Shown here: one piece after another, positions 44,345-56,642 of the stretch
Position numbering within the stretch: the stretch's first letter is position 1
Layout: every line of letters begins with the position of its first letter
Assembly: GCA_039545355.1 (NCBI GenBank)
Contig: BCJJ01000003.1
Coordinates: 1,385,092-1,449,091, forward strand
Reading direction: 5' to 3'
Length of the DNA stretch: 64,000 bases
DNA from: Trichosporon coremiiforme
Lineage: Eukaryota; Basidiomycota; Tremellomycetes; Trichosporonales; Trichosporonaceae
Notes under the pieces: model-generated
What the model was told of the DNA's origin: nothing
What the model saw: only the letters and a program-made list of their open reading frames with translations
Databases searched by the model: none
Position numbers and translations under genes: made by a program

Positions 44345-46093
44345 ATGCCGTCCCAGACCGATACCAGAGACGTATCTCTGCGCGATCGTCTTCGTCGCTC
44401 GACAACAGCCAGCGGTCGGGGCAGAAGAAGAGGTGTTGGCGCTACGCGTTTGTCCTCTGGTCCCAACTCCAGAGCCTTGCCCGATAATGCCGACTCCGTG
44501 GCTGAGTTGGACAGCGTCAGTGCTATGCTTGCCCCTAGTTCGCCCGTTGCCCTTGCGGTGAACGCTACACAAGTGGCCGCCAACGTTCCTCCCACCGATG
44601 GGCCGCGGCGAAGCGGTGCGAATGTCGTCGGTGCTGCGCGACTTCGCTGGGCAGACGACCCCTCAACTGCTGGCGCTCCCCAGGACGAGCCACTTTCTTC
44701 GCCACCGTCCCTTCCAGCCAGCCCTAAGCAAGAATCCACAACGAGCGACTATGTCACCCACTCTGAGGTCAAGCAGGAGGGTATCACGGGAACCGCGCCT
44801 GCACCAACCGCTCCCTCTCAATCGACCACTCTGAGGGCATCTCCGAGCACCAAGGCCAAGACACCACCTCATGATCGCAAAGGGAAGCAGAAGCGGAAGG
44901 GCGGGAGTACGAGCACTCCAGGAAGCCCCAGCAGCCAGGGGATGTCCCCTGAGCCACAAGAGAAGATAATGAAGAAGAAGAAAGCAAAACTGGACCTTAT
45001 CAACTCCACCTTCAGCGCCCCAGCTGGCCTCTCTACTGCACCTGTGCAACCTTACGAGTTCTTTGAGACGTCTGCTTCGGGCGTGTCCATGGAGGGGCTT
45101 TCGAACCCCGCCTTATTTGCGGCCCCGGTCCCCAATGCCCCACCCGCTTCCGGTCCTTCATTCGGACAGGCAAACTCTACCCGGCTCGCCGACACTCATG
45201 TTCCGTCATTAGCCAGGGCCCCACTTGCACAAGAACAGCTACACGCGGGGTGGGACATGTCGGCGGCGGCTGAGATGCTGTTGCCCGAGCAGAAGCAGCT
45301 GCTGAGGTACATGATTATGGGCCAGGCGCAACCTCTGCAGCCGCTCGCGACAGACCTAGGCGGCGCACTTAACGTGCCCTTCACGGCTCCGCCCGTGCTG
45401 GGCACCGGCACATTCGCCCAAGAGCAAGCACTGCCCCCTATCATGGCCAACAGCCCTTTCCCCGCCGTCCCAGCTCCTCAGACCGTGATCGGCTCCCCGG
45501 TGACAGATAATGCGGGTACGACTCAGATCTACGATAACGCAATGCCCCAGACTGCCTTCCCCATTCTGCAGGGGCACGAATACCCGCAGTGGAATGTTCA
45601 GCCTCGATACGGCTCTTACTACCTCCCCTCATACAACGAGATGCTCAGCAACCCAGCAATGCTGGCTAACCCTAACCTCGCTCCTTGGACGGCCATCGCA
45701 GCTCGTCACACCGCGGACCGGGGACAGAATCAGCATCCCCACCCAACCAAGCAGAGCTTCGTTCCGAACAGCAGCGGACTGGAACCGACCTCCCTCGCCA
45801 GTGCAAACCCACAGCCAGCCTTCCAGCACTACGACCCTCACTCCTCGCAGACCGGCGAGGATCCGAATGTGCTCGACATCCTGAACAATCTGGATTTGGG
45901 GGCGGAATTCGACTACATTGGAAGCCTCGCCACAGAGAATCTCGTCCCCTTCACGACTGGGCCAGCCGCGTCTGGCGAACAAGCCGAACAGGTGGAGGGG
46001 ACGGAGCCGACGTCGATGGAGGTGCAACGCCATGTAGTACAGACTGAGTACGACAGCGAGCATGCTTTCATATCTTCGCAGGTCGCTCTGTGA
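44345..46093 (+). CDS. Large low-complexity protein, function unknown, probably nuclear
   Basis: An intronless frame of 582 aa from the first ATG (44345). Most of the sequence is Ser/Pro/Ala/Gln-rich and likely disordered. A cluster at KGKQKRKGG and KIMKKKKAKLDL resembles a bipartite nuclear localisation signal. The part after about residue 320 has short hydrophobic or aromatic motifs in an otherwise polar background (PQWNVQPRYGSYYLPSYNEM, ILNNLDLGAEFDYIGSL), which resemble activation-type regions. I recognise no DNA-binding domain or enzyme motif. It could be a transcriptional coregulator, but that is a guess. The codon bias agrees with neighbouring genes, so I treat it as real. Confidence 0.65.
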   Translation: MPSQTDTRDVSLRDRLRRSTTASGRGRRRGVGATRLSSGPNSRALPDNADSVAELDSVSAMLAPSSPVALAVNATQVAANVPPTDGPRRSGANVVGAARLRWADDPSTAGAPQDEPLSSPPSLPASPKQESTTSDYVTHSEVKQEGITGTAPAPTAPSQSTTLRASPSTKAKTPPHDRKGKQKRKGGSTSTPGSPSSQGMSPEPQEKIMKKKKAKLDLINSTFSAPAGLSTAPVQPYEFFETSASGVSMEGLSNPALFAAPVPNAPPASGPSFGQANSTRLADTHVPSLARAPLAQEQLHAGWDMSAAAEMLLPEQKQLLRYMIMGQAQPLQPLATDLGGALNVPFTAPPVLGTGTFAQEQALPPIMANSPFPAVPAPQTVIGSPVTDNAGTTQIYDNAMPQTAFPILQGHEYPQWNVQPRYGSYYLPSYNEMLSNPAMLANPNLAPWTAIAARHTADRGQNQHPHPTKQSFVPNSSGLEPTSLASANPQPAFQHYDPHSSQTGEDPNVLDILNNLDLGAEFDYIGSLATENLVPFTTGPAASGEQAEQVEGTEPTSMEVQRHVVQTEYDSEHAFISSQVAL

Positions 46094-46280
46094 GAGTTAG
46101 CCCTCAGCTTCGTATGCATCTACTGGACGTTATGTTGACTGCTGACATCTGAATGGAATGCCACTACAGCCGGATTTCGAGCCGAAAACCTCCACCACAC
46201 CGGACCAACGATCTCGAAACGCTGAAACTGACTTTCGCCTGTGACTTCACCTCACTTTCCACCCATCTCTCGCTACATCC

Positions 46281-47492
46281 ATGATGCCGGAGCCGACAAC
46301 CCGGCATTTCCGGCCGTATTTGAGGCCGCCAGAGATCGAGAGTCTGTCGGCGCGGCAGAGGGGGAAGCTCAGCGTTGCGCGTGAGGAGCGCCTGCGTCAA
46401 CAAGCGTGCACCTTTATCGAGCAGGTCGGCGTCCGATGCGGATTGTGAGTTGCACCGAAGCGGGCGTAAACTGACACCCAACAGCCCCAGGAGAACGATT
46501 GCGACTGCTCAGACGCTGTACATGCGCTTCCATTTGTTCTTCCCGTACGCCGAGTTTCAGTTTGTTGTGAGTATCTAGAAAGCTGTATCGGGCTCCGGAA
46601 GCTTACAACGCAGGATGTCGCCCTGACGACGCTCTACGTCTCTTCGAAGCTGCACGACACGCTGAAGAAGCCGAGGGACATCATCATTGCCAGCTACGGT
46701 ATCCGATTCCCGCAACTCGTCCGCAAAGGCAGCACAGCTGTCGATGTGTCCAACGTAGACTCCAACGTGCTCGAGCACGAGCGGAAGCGCGTCCTGGGTA
46801 TCGAGCGGCTAGCCCTCGAGACGATATGTTTCAACTTTGGCGTGCAGGTGCCATTTGAGATGGTCATCAAACTTGGAAGAGAGCTCGGACGTAAGTGTTC
46901 GGAGCGTGGTTGCGTGATAAAGTGCAGAGCTGACCGGACAGTGCCCAAGGAGGTGATACAGCAAGCTTGGCGCGTAGCTGTCGACGCACACCGGACGCCA
47001 ACCCCTCTATCCTACCCACCACACATCGTTGCTCTGGGCGCGCTATATACATCAGCGCTCCTCGCGTCTGAATCGTCATCCCCGCACGAGAAGCCCGACC
47101 CGCTCGTCGCGAAGCTCGGCAACCCTGGGCCATGGGAAGACGAGTATGCTGCAGCAGCTGATGCTGTGGATGATGTCGCCCACTCCCTTCTTGACCTGTA
47201 CACCACCATCGTCAGCATCCCTCCGAACGACCCGAGTCTCCAGTTGTTCAGCCCATCGTCCGCGAGCCCGCGAGAGAACCCAAGGAGTGGGCGACCGTCG
47301 CCTGCACCCGGCAATGCGCCGACTCTCACGACCTTCAAGCTGCCACCATACTGGACATCGCAAAGTCTGACCGAGCTCAAGATCCACCTCAGGGATAGGA
47401 ACCCAGGTGTGATGTGGCCGGCGGAAGAGGACACGGAGCTGCCAGAAGGCATGGGCCGGAATGATGGCACGATCCGCTTCATGTGGGACTGA
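46281..47492 (+). CDS. CTK2: Cyclin of the RNA polymerase II CTD kinase (Ctk2-like)
   Basis: Exons are 46281..46444, 46485..46566, 46614..46890 and 46942..47492 (357 aa; introns 40, 47 and 51 nt). The cyclin box follows Ctk2: RHFRPYLRPPEIESLSARQR, then FPRRTIATAQTLYMRFHLFF, VALTTLYVSSKLHDTLKKPR, HERKRVLGIERLALETICFN and PFEMVIKLGREL. In the family this cyclin pairs with Ctk1 kinase and Ctk3 to phosphorylate Ser2 of the polymerase II tail during elongation. A second cyclin fold follows (PKEVIQQAWRVAVDA, PPHIVALGALYTSALL). A Pro/Ser-rich linker and a short conserved tail complete it. Cyclin K/T of Bur1 type is a less likely alternative. Confidence 0.82.
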
Positions 47493-47604
47493 TTAGAGGT
47501 GTCTAGAATGCTGGGGTCGACACGCCAGTTAGACTGTATGTTGTACAAATGATGCATTGCGCATGAATGCTAGACCTTAGTGTCTAGAGCCCGGGAATAT
47601 ACGT

Positions 47605-48377
47605 CTAATTGAACATGGTCAAACTTCGGACGTGCTTGTCTACGGCGGCGCGGAAGTGGTCGTTGTCGATCCCCCGCTCGCGCGAGTCCATCTCGACGAG
47701 CGGATTCCGGACGACGTAGTCAACGAACGGCCCGGTGTGAATCTGGCGGAGCACGAAGCGCAGCGAGTCCGTCGACGGGTCAGACAGGAGCACGAACTTG
47801 TACCCCGTAAGCGTTTCGTAGAGGTGCAATCCGTATTGTGATGTCTTGTACGACGTGAACTGCTCGTCTCTGCGTGTGGTCAGCTTCTAGCACAGGATCC
47901 AGCTGAGTGGAGGGCACAACACCGCGAGTGATGCCGCCATCACGTTAGGACTCACTTTCCGGACAACTTCTTGACGAGATTCCGCATGCTGAGCACAACG
48001 CCATACACGAGCTTAGCCTCCTCGTCGAACGGTAGTCCCGGTCCACCCTTCCTCACCGTGCCGGCCACGACGCTGCCGGTCTGTGCTTGCTGCGCGTGCT
48101 GTCCCATCTGCCCCGGCTGGTTCGGGTGTCCCGATGTTCCCGAGGATGAGCTGAAGATCGACTCGCGCTGCCCCGGCGCCGTCGCAGCTTGCAGGCGGTG
48201 GACATCCGGCTTGTCGTTCGCTGACGGCCGCACCGGACGTGTCCGGTGCCAGTCCTGGTAGTACACGCAGTCGCAGTGCCTGTAGGTCAGCTAAAGGTGG
48301 AGTACACCCGAGCTCTTGCAGCTCCCGACAGCAATATTCACTCACCGGTCAAAGATGTAAAGCGAGTAGATCGTCAT
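47605..48377 (-). CDS. BET5: TRAPP complex subunit Bet5/TRAPPC1
   Basis: This is a longin-fold core subunit of the TRAPP tether and Rab GEF at the ER-Golgi. Exons on the minus strand are 48377..48346, 48279..47956 and 47869..47605 (206 aa; introns 66 and 86 nt). The first exon gives MTIYSLYIFDR, continuing as HCDCVYYQDWHR, the standard Bet5 start. The core continues with KLVYGVVLSMRNLVKKLSGK, FTSYKTSQYGLHLYETLTGY and KFVLLSDPSTDSL. About 60 residues of Gln/Gly/Ser-rich insertion lie between the first beta strands and the helix, a known habit of basidiomycete homologues. It converges on CTK2 with a 112-nt gap. Confidence 0.93.
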
Positions 48378-48612
48378 GGCGTGTGACTGCTCGCGCGTAG
48401 AGTGCTGACATGGTTGAGCTCGTCGCACGCGTCTTGGACATCTCGTCGACGCATCATGATCCGGAGTCCACGTGGTGCGGAGTGCGATCTCCGTAAAATG
48501 ACGTACCGGAGCCGATATGAGGGTAGGTTAGTGGACCGGTTTCACGAAAACAAACGCTTTGGAGTGCGCCGATCGGGCCTTCCTTATGCTCCAACGTTGA
48601 CTACGAGCCACC

Positions 48613-51600
48613 ATGCCGAAGAGAGCAGCACAGGAACCATCAAGACCGTCGAAGAAGGCGAAAGGAAAGGGGAAGGCCGTTCAGGCGTCCTTGACGACCT
48701 TTCTCTCGCCCAGCAAGAAGGCGAGACGCGAGACGAGCGTGGTCATCCTGTCCGACTCGGACGATGATGTGATCGAGATCGTCGAGACCAAGGACGAAGC
48801 AAAGGACGTCAAGCAGAAGATTCAGGAGCCGATACCCGTCGAGACGGACGAAGAAATGGCTAGGAGACTCGCAGCGGAGTGGGCTGCCGAGACAGAGGAG
48901 CCGCCACCGATCAGCCAAGGGAAGGAAGGCTTACCGATCGACGTGAAGCCCGACACCCAGCAGGGCGTCAAGGAGGAAGTCGAATCACCATTGAAGCCGG
49001 TACACCCTATGTTCGCAAGGCCGATCCCGCTATCTCCCTCGAAACCCGTCAAGGCTGAGCCCGGCCTCAACTCCACAAGCATCAAGAAGGAGCCGATCGC
49101 CGGGCCATCACAACCACGCGCCGGGCCCGCCCAGCCAGTCGACCCTGTGGATTTCGACATGGACTCGCTTCTTTTCGACCCCTCCTCAGTTGACACCTCG
49201 GGCTGGCCAGGTGGGCGGTTGCCGTACTCCATTCTCGTCGGCGTCTACTGCCAAGTGGCGGGCACGCGCTCTCGCATCATCATCGTCCGGGTACTGACCA
49301 AGTGAGTTAGCTCTCTGCCTGCCCCTTCAGCTGACACCAGTTTCCTCCGACTACTCTTGCATGCATCTCCCGAAGACCTCGCGTGCAGCATGTACTTGCT
49401 CAGCAACCACCTACGGCCAACGTACGAGTCGTGCGAGCTCGGCATCGGTTCCAGCATCCTGTCGAAAGTGATACAGGAAGTCTCAGGACTGCAAGCGCGA
49501 GACCTGAAGCGGCTGTACATCAAGAGCGGTGACCCGGGTGACGTCGCGTTCGAAGCGAAGACGAACGTCCGCACGCTCGTGCAGCCTGCCCCTCTCATTG
49601 CTCATGACGTGTACGCCCGCCTCCTGCGGCTTGCGGACATCAAGGGCGCGCAGAGCGGGAAGCAGAAGACCGACATCATCCGCCGCCTCCTCGTGCAGGC
49701 CAGAGGAGAAGAGGTACGATACCTTGTGCGCACGCTGATATCTAATCTGAGGGTGAGTTGTAGCTGCTCCTTTGCAAAGCTGATAGAAGATCGGCGCCGT
49801 GCGCTTGACTCTGCTGGCGGCACTCGCGCGAGCGGCAGCGCTCCACGAAGCTACACCTGAGCTACTGATTCGCGTACTGCCGCAGGCAGAGAAGAAGAAG
49901 ATTGCCGACCCAGCGAGGGACGAAGTCGAGGCGCTGTGCGCGGACGCAGCCGCACTGGTGAGGAGGACCTACGTCCGACACCCGAACTATGGCGACCTTT
50001 CTGCGGGCGTGTTGGATGGTCTGGAGGGTCTGGAGGAGCGTGTCCCGCTCAGCGTCGGTATCCCAATCTCTCCCATGCTCGGCTCAATCACCCGCTCCCT
50101 GGACGAAGTGTACGACCGCCTCGGCTCGCTGCCCTTCACAGCCGAGGCGAAGCTGGACGGTCAGCGTCTGCAGATGCACGTCCGCGTCGATGGACCGAAG
50201 GAGCAGGACGCACAAGGCGGCAAATGGGTCGAGAGGGACGGACGCAGAGCTTGGGTTCGCCTCTTCTCGAGGCATCTCGAGGACATGACCGAGAAGTACC
50301 CCGATATCTGCCTCACGGCGCTCGAACTCACAAAGGACTTGACACACAAGCGAAAACCGTTCCCTAACGGTTGTTTCTCTGAGCCGTCTGCCGAAGCGAA
50401 AGAGCTCCTCGACACGCCGCGCGTCACCTCGCTCATCATTGACGCTGAGATTGTCGCGATCGACAAGGTCACAGGCGAGAAGCGCACGTTCCAGGAACTC
50501 ACGAACCGCGCAAAGAAGGACGTCCGGGTCGAGGACATCAAAGTCGTAGTCGACATCTGCGCCTTCGACCTCATGCTCATCAATGACGTCGTAAGTGCTA
50601 CATTGCTAAAGATACAGCATCTATGGGAAGAACGTCAAGGACTGACACGCAGCCTCTCCTTTCCGTCCCCCTCGTCCACCGACGGCACCTGCTGCGCCAG
50701 CTGCTCCGTCCCGTACGGTCTGAGGACCCGCACTTCGCGCGCTTCTCCCACATCGAGAACATCGACAGCAACAATCTGCCTGACCGGGCGGCGCTGCGGT
50801 CGTTCTTCGACAAGGTCGTAGAGCAGAAGGCGGAGGGCCTCATGGTGAAGCTCCTCGACACGGGTATCACGGAGACAACAGAGGTGATTGAGGTCGAAGA
50901 GCCGGCCGTTGGAGTCAAGGTCGAGGAGAAGGTCAGCCGCAAGAAGGCTCTGCCCGCGACCTATGAGCCAGACCAGCGAAGTGCCGGCTGGCTCAAGGTC
51001 AAGAAGGACTACCTCGAGGGGTTGGGCGACTCGCTCGATCTCGTCCCCGTCGGCGCGTGGTGGGGCAACGGGCGAAAGGCGGGGTGGTGGAGTCCGATCC
51101 TGCTAGCGGCGCGGAATCCGGAGAGCGGGGCGCTCGAGGCGGTGTGCAAATGTGAGTTTGCCGAGGGCATGCGATTGGGATGTGATGTATGGGATGGTAA
51201 TACTGATGATACAGGCATGTCGGGGTTCACGGATGCGTTCTACAAGAACTTGATTGCGCGGTACCCACCGGAGGGGTCCGATGCGACGTCGACGGACGCG
51301 CCGCTCGGCTACGTCGAGACGGGCGGGCTCGTGCCGAGTATATGGTTCGAGCCCAAGGAGGTGTGGGAGATTCGTGGTGCCGAGTGAGTTGACGGTCGCA
51401 CCATCCAGCTGACGCCTCAGCATCACGCTGTCACCAGTGTACCCCGCGGGTGCGAGCTACATTGGCGGCGAGCGCGGACTCAGCCTGCGCTTCCCTCGCT
51501 TCATCCGGATACGCGAGGACAAGGGTGTGGACGAAGCGACGACGGCGGAAGAGTTGGCGGAGATGTACCGGCGGCAGATGGAGCGGCCTCCGCCGGTAGG

Positions 51601-51667
51601 AGAGTTGCCGGTGCGACCGCAGTCGGACGGCGAGGAGGAAGGCGACGCTGACGCCGCCGACGCTTAG
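48613..51667 (+). CDS. CDC9: DNA ligase I (Cdc9)
   Basis: This ATP-dependent ligase seals Okazaki fragments. Exons are 48613..49301, 49341..49752, 49790..50590, 50653..51151, 51215..51383 and 51421..51667 (938 aa). The N-terminus is basic with a PCNA-binding PIP-like box (QASLTTFL). The DNA-binding domain includes GIGSSILSKVIQEVSG and LPQAEKKKI. The adenylation motif is FTAEAKLDGQR, with Lys as the nucleophile, followed by LIIDAEIVAID, AEGLMVKLLD and WLKVKKDYLEGLGDSLDLVP. The OB fold includes WWSPILLAARNPE and the Cys-rich KCMSGFTD. The unusually long SIW-EIRGADITLSPVYPAG end is the family C-terminus. The stop codon overlaps that of DPH7 on the other strand. Confidence 0.96.
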
Positions 51668-52968
51668 GCGCGCCACACGTTCATGACGTGATCGTAGAAC
51701 GAGCATGTAGCCACTGTACTATTCGGGCCGTCGTCCTTGCGCCGGCACCAGTCTGCACCATAGCCGAGCGTGCCGGGGAAGGTGGAGATGATCTCGCCCT
51801 GGTCGACGCGGCGGCAGAGCTCGCCACCAGCAAGAGCGCTAGGGAGACGCACCACCGCGAAGCCGCCGTGCATGCATGCGTTGAGAATGTCGCCCCGGCG
51901 CTCGGCTGACGGGTGCCAGCGCGTGCGCCAGATGCCTCCAGGAAGCTCCATCTCGAGCAGGGGTAGGCCAGGCGAACGAGCGTCGAAGATGCGCAGGTTC
52001 GAGTCGTAGCTTCCGACGGCGAGGACGTGCTCCGCGTAAGGGCTCGGCGCAATCGTAGTGACACCGGCGTCGAATCTGTATTGTCAGCCACGCTCAACAC
52101 GTCTCAGCTCACCTCTTGTTAATGAACGTCGCCATCTGGGGCGCACGCAGATCCCAGCGCTTCAGGCGACAGTCATCGCCTCCGCTCCACACGGTGTTCT
52201 GGTCGTCTCCGTAAGCCGCGATCCAGGGCTCGAAGTCGTGCGCGTGCCACTCCTCAGTGACCTCCCATCCCTCAGGCCGGGCAGTGAGGTGCGCGAGGGC
52301 GCCGTTTGACAGCGACGAGATCAGACCCTTGCCGCTCTTCGCGTAGTCGAGGGAGAGCACGAGCCGGCTGTCGTCCGTAACCTGAACCTTGGACTTCTCG
52401 CCGAGCTTTCCGTCCTTGAAGTCGAACTGCGTGATTGCGCCCTTGGCGTCGGCGACGCACAGCGACGGCTCGGTCGGGGACCACTTGACGTCGAGGATCG
52501 CCGCTGTCTCGGTACGTTGCACCTCGATGCTGTAATTAGCAAACGATCCGGCTAAACGAAATGATTGATCCCTAGGGACATGAAGGGTGGTGGGGCCCGG
52601 TCCGAATGTCCGGAACACTAGGAAGCACTAGGAAGTACTCACGGAGTGTCACCGTCAAGCTTGAACAGATACAGCCTGCCGACACGGGGTGCAGGCGGGG
52701 TCGCCTCATCGGCCTCGCTGTCAGAGTCGTCCCCGTCGACGACCTTAGAGTTCTCGGTGGTGCCGTCTGTGGAGTCCGTGGAGTGGCCGTTGGCAGTCGA
52801 TCCAATGCCTTCGCCATTGCCGTTCGCTGCCTTGCTCGGCTTGGTAACTGGGATCACCTGGTAGGTGCCGCAGGTGAAATATTCTTCATATCCTGCGTGC
52901 GGGCAGAACTCGATTGAGTCGGCGGTGTACTCGGTGTCGACCGTGGCGAGAGCGTCGGCTTCGGACAT
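51664..52968 (-). CDS. DPH7: Diphthine methyltransferase Dph7/Rrt2 (WDR85)
   Basis: This WD40 protein removes the methyl ester from methylated diphthine, the step before the final amidation in diphthamide synthesis on elongation factor 2. Exons on the minus strand are 52968..52643, 52529..52113 and 52075..51664 (384 aa; introns 113 and 37 nt). WD repeats are visible at ILDVKWSPTEPSLCVADAKG, EPWIAAYGDDQNTVWSGGDD (then LKRWDLRAP) and VGSYDSNLRIFDAR. Family-specific C-terminal segments are GIWRTRWHP, LNACMHGGFAVVRL, GYGADWC and CSFYDHVMNVW. An acidic, Ser-rich insertion (about residues 48-95) separates the first strands. Its stop TAA overlaps the CDC9 stop. Confidence 0.93.
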
Positions 52969-55900
52969 GTCAGCGATTTCGGGTTGCCTGTGTGCAGTTT
53001 GTTTTCGTCAAGGAAGAGAGTGTGATTGGGAAAGAAGAAGCGGGGGAAGGGCGAAGTCGAGTGGCGCCGCGTTGACGAACAGGCGTGCGGGGGGGGCGCA
53101 GGCCATCTGAGCTCCGCGAGGGTGTGAGGGTGTGTGGTGGTGGTGGACCTGTGAGTGGATGGATCGGCCGTGCGGCGTGTGTGGTGGATCGGCCAGCTTG
53201 AGCTGAGCCGAACAGCTGACAGGCGGGCAGTGCTGCAGCACAGGCGCACTAAATTTCCGACAATCGACAATCGGCGGCGAACCCTTTGGCCACCCCTTGG
53301 CCGTGGTACCAAAGTGGAAGCCAGCGGCCCTGCACGCCGTTATCGGCGTCTAAGCCCGACGCACATCGCGCAGCGTACACACTCTGCGTACTCGGCAGCC
53401 ACCCGCATGATCCTTGTCCCGCACCCACCGACCCCAACCTTGCTTCTTCCAAGCGAGCCCAACGGATGTGACGTGCTAGCGCAACCTGCACCCGACCTCC
53501 CGCATCATGGTCTCGGTGCTCGTTCGGCAGCACATCGGCACCCCATCGGCACAGGCTGGCACAAGTTTACCTGGCATCGCATGTCGTCCTTCGTCTACTC
53601 ACATTGCGGCGGGGGCGACGGGCTGCTCGAGCTCGTGTCCGACATATGCCGTTCCGGGATCCCGTGCATTGGTCCGACGGTGCTGGCGCTGTCGGCCTTG
53701 GTCGGTGTGAGTGCAGACGGTGTATGTGTGTTATGTTTATCTACGAGTGACAGTCGGAACGAGGGTTGTTTGATTGCATCGGGGGGCATGAGCATTTATA
53801 AAACGGGCAGCAGTGCATACCGCAAGGTCGAGCGGCAAGCTAGATCTGCCCCGAGTCGTCAGGTCGGCTGATATGCGACCAGGCGGCCCGGCGGGCGGCC
53901 AGGTCTGAGCACATGCATAGCTATCCCTGCCATGCTCGGTCCTTTGCCGTATGGGAGCAGCAGCCGATCGCAGTAGATCATCACTGTTGCGACGCCCGAA
54001 AGGGCAGAGAGCAAGGAGGAGCGGGGAACCCGTGCCAAAGCAGGAACCGTAGGGTACGCCGAGTCTGTTAGCCACAGCCGTACCCAAGGATGCAAGTCGT
54101 CATGTCCGCTGCGGAATCTACAAATCACCGATGCTGCCTTTGGTCTAAGCGACATAGGAGGAATGCCGGAACGTCGTGTCCTGACCAAGGAGAAACCGAG
54201 GAAATTTCAGCTCCTTCGCCGTCGGAACACGATCAACCACGATGATGTGAGAGTGACTTTCCCCACTCCACAGTCAGTCGCTGGTCCCACTCTGTTCAGC
54301 ACGGATCGACCTTGGCCTGCCTCGCTCGACTACCCGAAGTCAGATCATTGCAATGGTAAGAAGAGCACGCGAGCCTAGGTGCCTCCATTCCTCACTCTGC
54401 TTTCTCCCCTGAGCATAAAGCTCAGAATATCGAGTGGGCGTGGCAGATATCCGCTTGCCGTGCGTCCCACGTCGTCTTCCATCAGCTGTATAGGTCGACC
54501 GCAACATTGTATCGCCAATCCCACAGTTTTGGGCAAACGATTGCCACTCAGCAACCGCATCGTTGGAGCATGGGAGCGGGGTATGTTGCGCATTGGTATG
54601 AGAACAGTCGTCGGAAAGCGCGGAGGCGAGCGCTGCCGCGGATGCGGATAAACCATGTTCTTGGCCCATGGCAGCCAGGTGGAACCGGGGGGCATGAGGC
54701 GAAAGTTGATCCTTCAATAAACGGTCGTCGCAATGCCTGGATAAACTATCGCTCGGACCGAGCCCGATATCCGCGTGCGTATGCAGCATCAGAACTGCGC
54801 TATCAATGCTCCGCATGGTCTAGCTGCTCCGTTGCTCCACAACGCACACTGCGTAGCCGCGGCAGGCGCGTCGGACGCAGCGATGCCGCAGCCGTGCCGC
54901 CTCTGCCGAGCCGTGAGCCTGGCCTGGCCCTCGCCAGCTCACCGCCAACTTAGTACCGCTGTTCTTGCCGACCTTGGCGAGCAACTCTGCATTCCATCTG
55001 CCCGCTCATGCCGCTCACGTACCAGAAGCTGTGACGCCGTACCTATGGCGTACCTCACCTCCAGCGAACGTTTCCACATTCCTCGCCCAGGGCACCGAGT
55101 CCAGCCGCCTCCCTCACTCGACCACTTCGAACACGACCTCGACATCCCAACAGCCGTACGCGACGAAAAGATACGGTATGCAATGCGGCTATCACTGTCT
55201 GATCTAAGTGGACGTCGCTCCGCCGCTTACACGAATGCGTCAGTTCTGCCAGAACTTACCGGGGATGTATCGGAAAGCGAATGAGCAAAACGGCGACTAG
55301 GCGCAAGCCGGCCGAACGGGGCCTGCCAGAACACAACGTCGCAGCGACGTCGGCCATGAGCACCACAACGAATGTGCGGATTCTGAGCAGTGGGTGATGG
55401 GTGAAGCTCACTGATCGTGGATGACCAGATGCACGGAATGCAGTCAGGTGAGTCTAGAGCGAGCAAGAACGGGAACGGGAGAGTATGCGATGGACAGGGA
55501 GATTGCCTCATGCCTCGGTGAGGCTCGTTTCGAACATGTCCCCATGGCGAAGATCCCCACGCCATGTCGCCTGCTACACCTCCACATGGCTGATCGCCGA
55601 TCTACGTGGTTGCTCGAGGTCGGAAAAGACACGCAAAGGTCTGCCTCTTCCTCGCTCTTCCGAGCTTACGGGATCACGGAATTGCAGCCTGTGCCAACTG
55701 TGCAGATGAAGATCTGGAACGGGTCCGCGTCTCGGTGGCTAGCGTTAATGGACCTAGTGGCAGGAAGATCACTGAACACCGGCCGGATTCCTTGGGCCAG
55801 GCTGGCCGAAACCCACTGCAGATCTCTATCACACATCCACGTCCATATGTCCACGCAGCCCCGTGTCTACCTGTACTGCTGGATGGAACTAGGCTCTGCT

Positions 55901-56642
55901 GGACTGCTCGTCCTTGGAGCTGGCTCACCGTTACGCTGATCCCTCCACTCCGGCGTAGAGATCTGCGTCGATCACCAGCCTACACCTGTTCCGCTTTCTA
56001 TCAGATCCCTATTAGTATCGGACCAGAGCACCAGGGATCTGGATTGAGAGGCTGATCAGCTGGGCAAGATGTGCTGATATGCGTTAGCACGATCTGATTG
56101 AGATCTGGCAGTCACCGCGGAACGTTGCCCCACTTCAACCAGCAAAGCTGAACACCTCACATGCGCATCCGAAGGACGACTGTGGAACGCTCGTCTGATA
56201 ACCTAGTCTGCTTCCCTCCTGTGGCCGCCCGCGGGAGAGCGGTAGATTGGCAAGCAGATCTCGTCGGTTGATCAGAGACGGTCGGTTGATCTAAATACGA
56301 TGCGGGCGAGCCCGCAGCCACGATATCTAAGCGAAGTTCGACACGGGTCCTCGTGATGCGGCCACGAGCCACGAGTCGCGATCACTCCTGATTTGGTGCA
56401 CGACCTGTGAGTCTAGCTACGGAAGCACCGACTGGACGTATGAGATACACATAGCATGAAGGCATATAAAATTCAACGAGGATGGTGGACTGGATGATGA
56501 CGTGATGGAGAGCTGCACAACGGCGTATGATGGGGGGGGAGTCTCTATGGCCTGATTTACAAACTGCAACGGTGCACTAAATACAAGTTGCTCTTGGATA
56601 GCTGATGTCAACCCTATGTAGAGCTTAGACAAGCCTTTACAC
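52969..56642. other. 3.7-kb gene-free region
   Basis: No reading frame here has a recognisable domain, and no set of consensus splice sites joins frames into a plausible protein. Overlapping 100-240-codon frames occur on both strands. The DPH7 promoter occupies the first few hundred bases, including CACACACC-rich sequence near 53130. From about 55950 to 56300 the sequence is rich in GATC/GATCTG words and has a short direct repeat CGGTCGGTTGATC near 56260 and 56280. It may hold a long noncoding transcript or decayed elements; nothing can be assigned. Confidence 0.45.

Noticed and set aside
50618..50639. Possible mini-exon (IYGKNVK-like) inside a CDC9 intron
   Set aside because: It would need a 27-nt intron and breaks the phase. 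Splicing 50591-50652 as one intron gives a family-consistent join.
53155..53871. 238-codon frame in the 3.7-kb gap
   Set aside because: No recognisable domain; overlaps the DPH7 promoter and several competing frames.
54775..55284. 169-codon frame in the 3.7-kb gap
   Set aside because: Low plausibility: no conserved motif and no splice partners.
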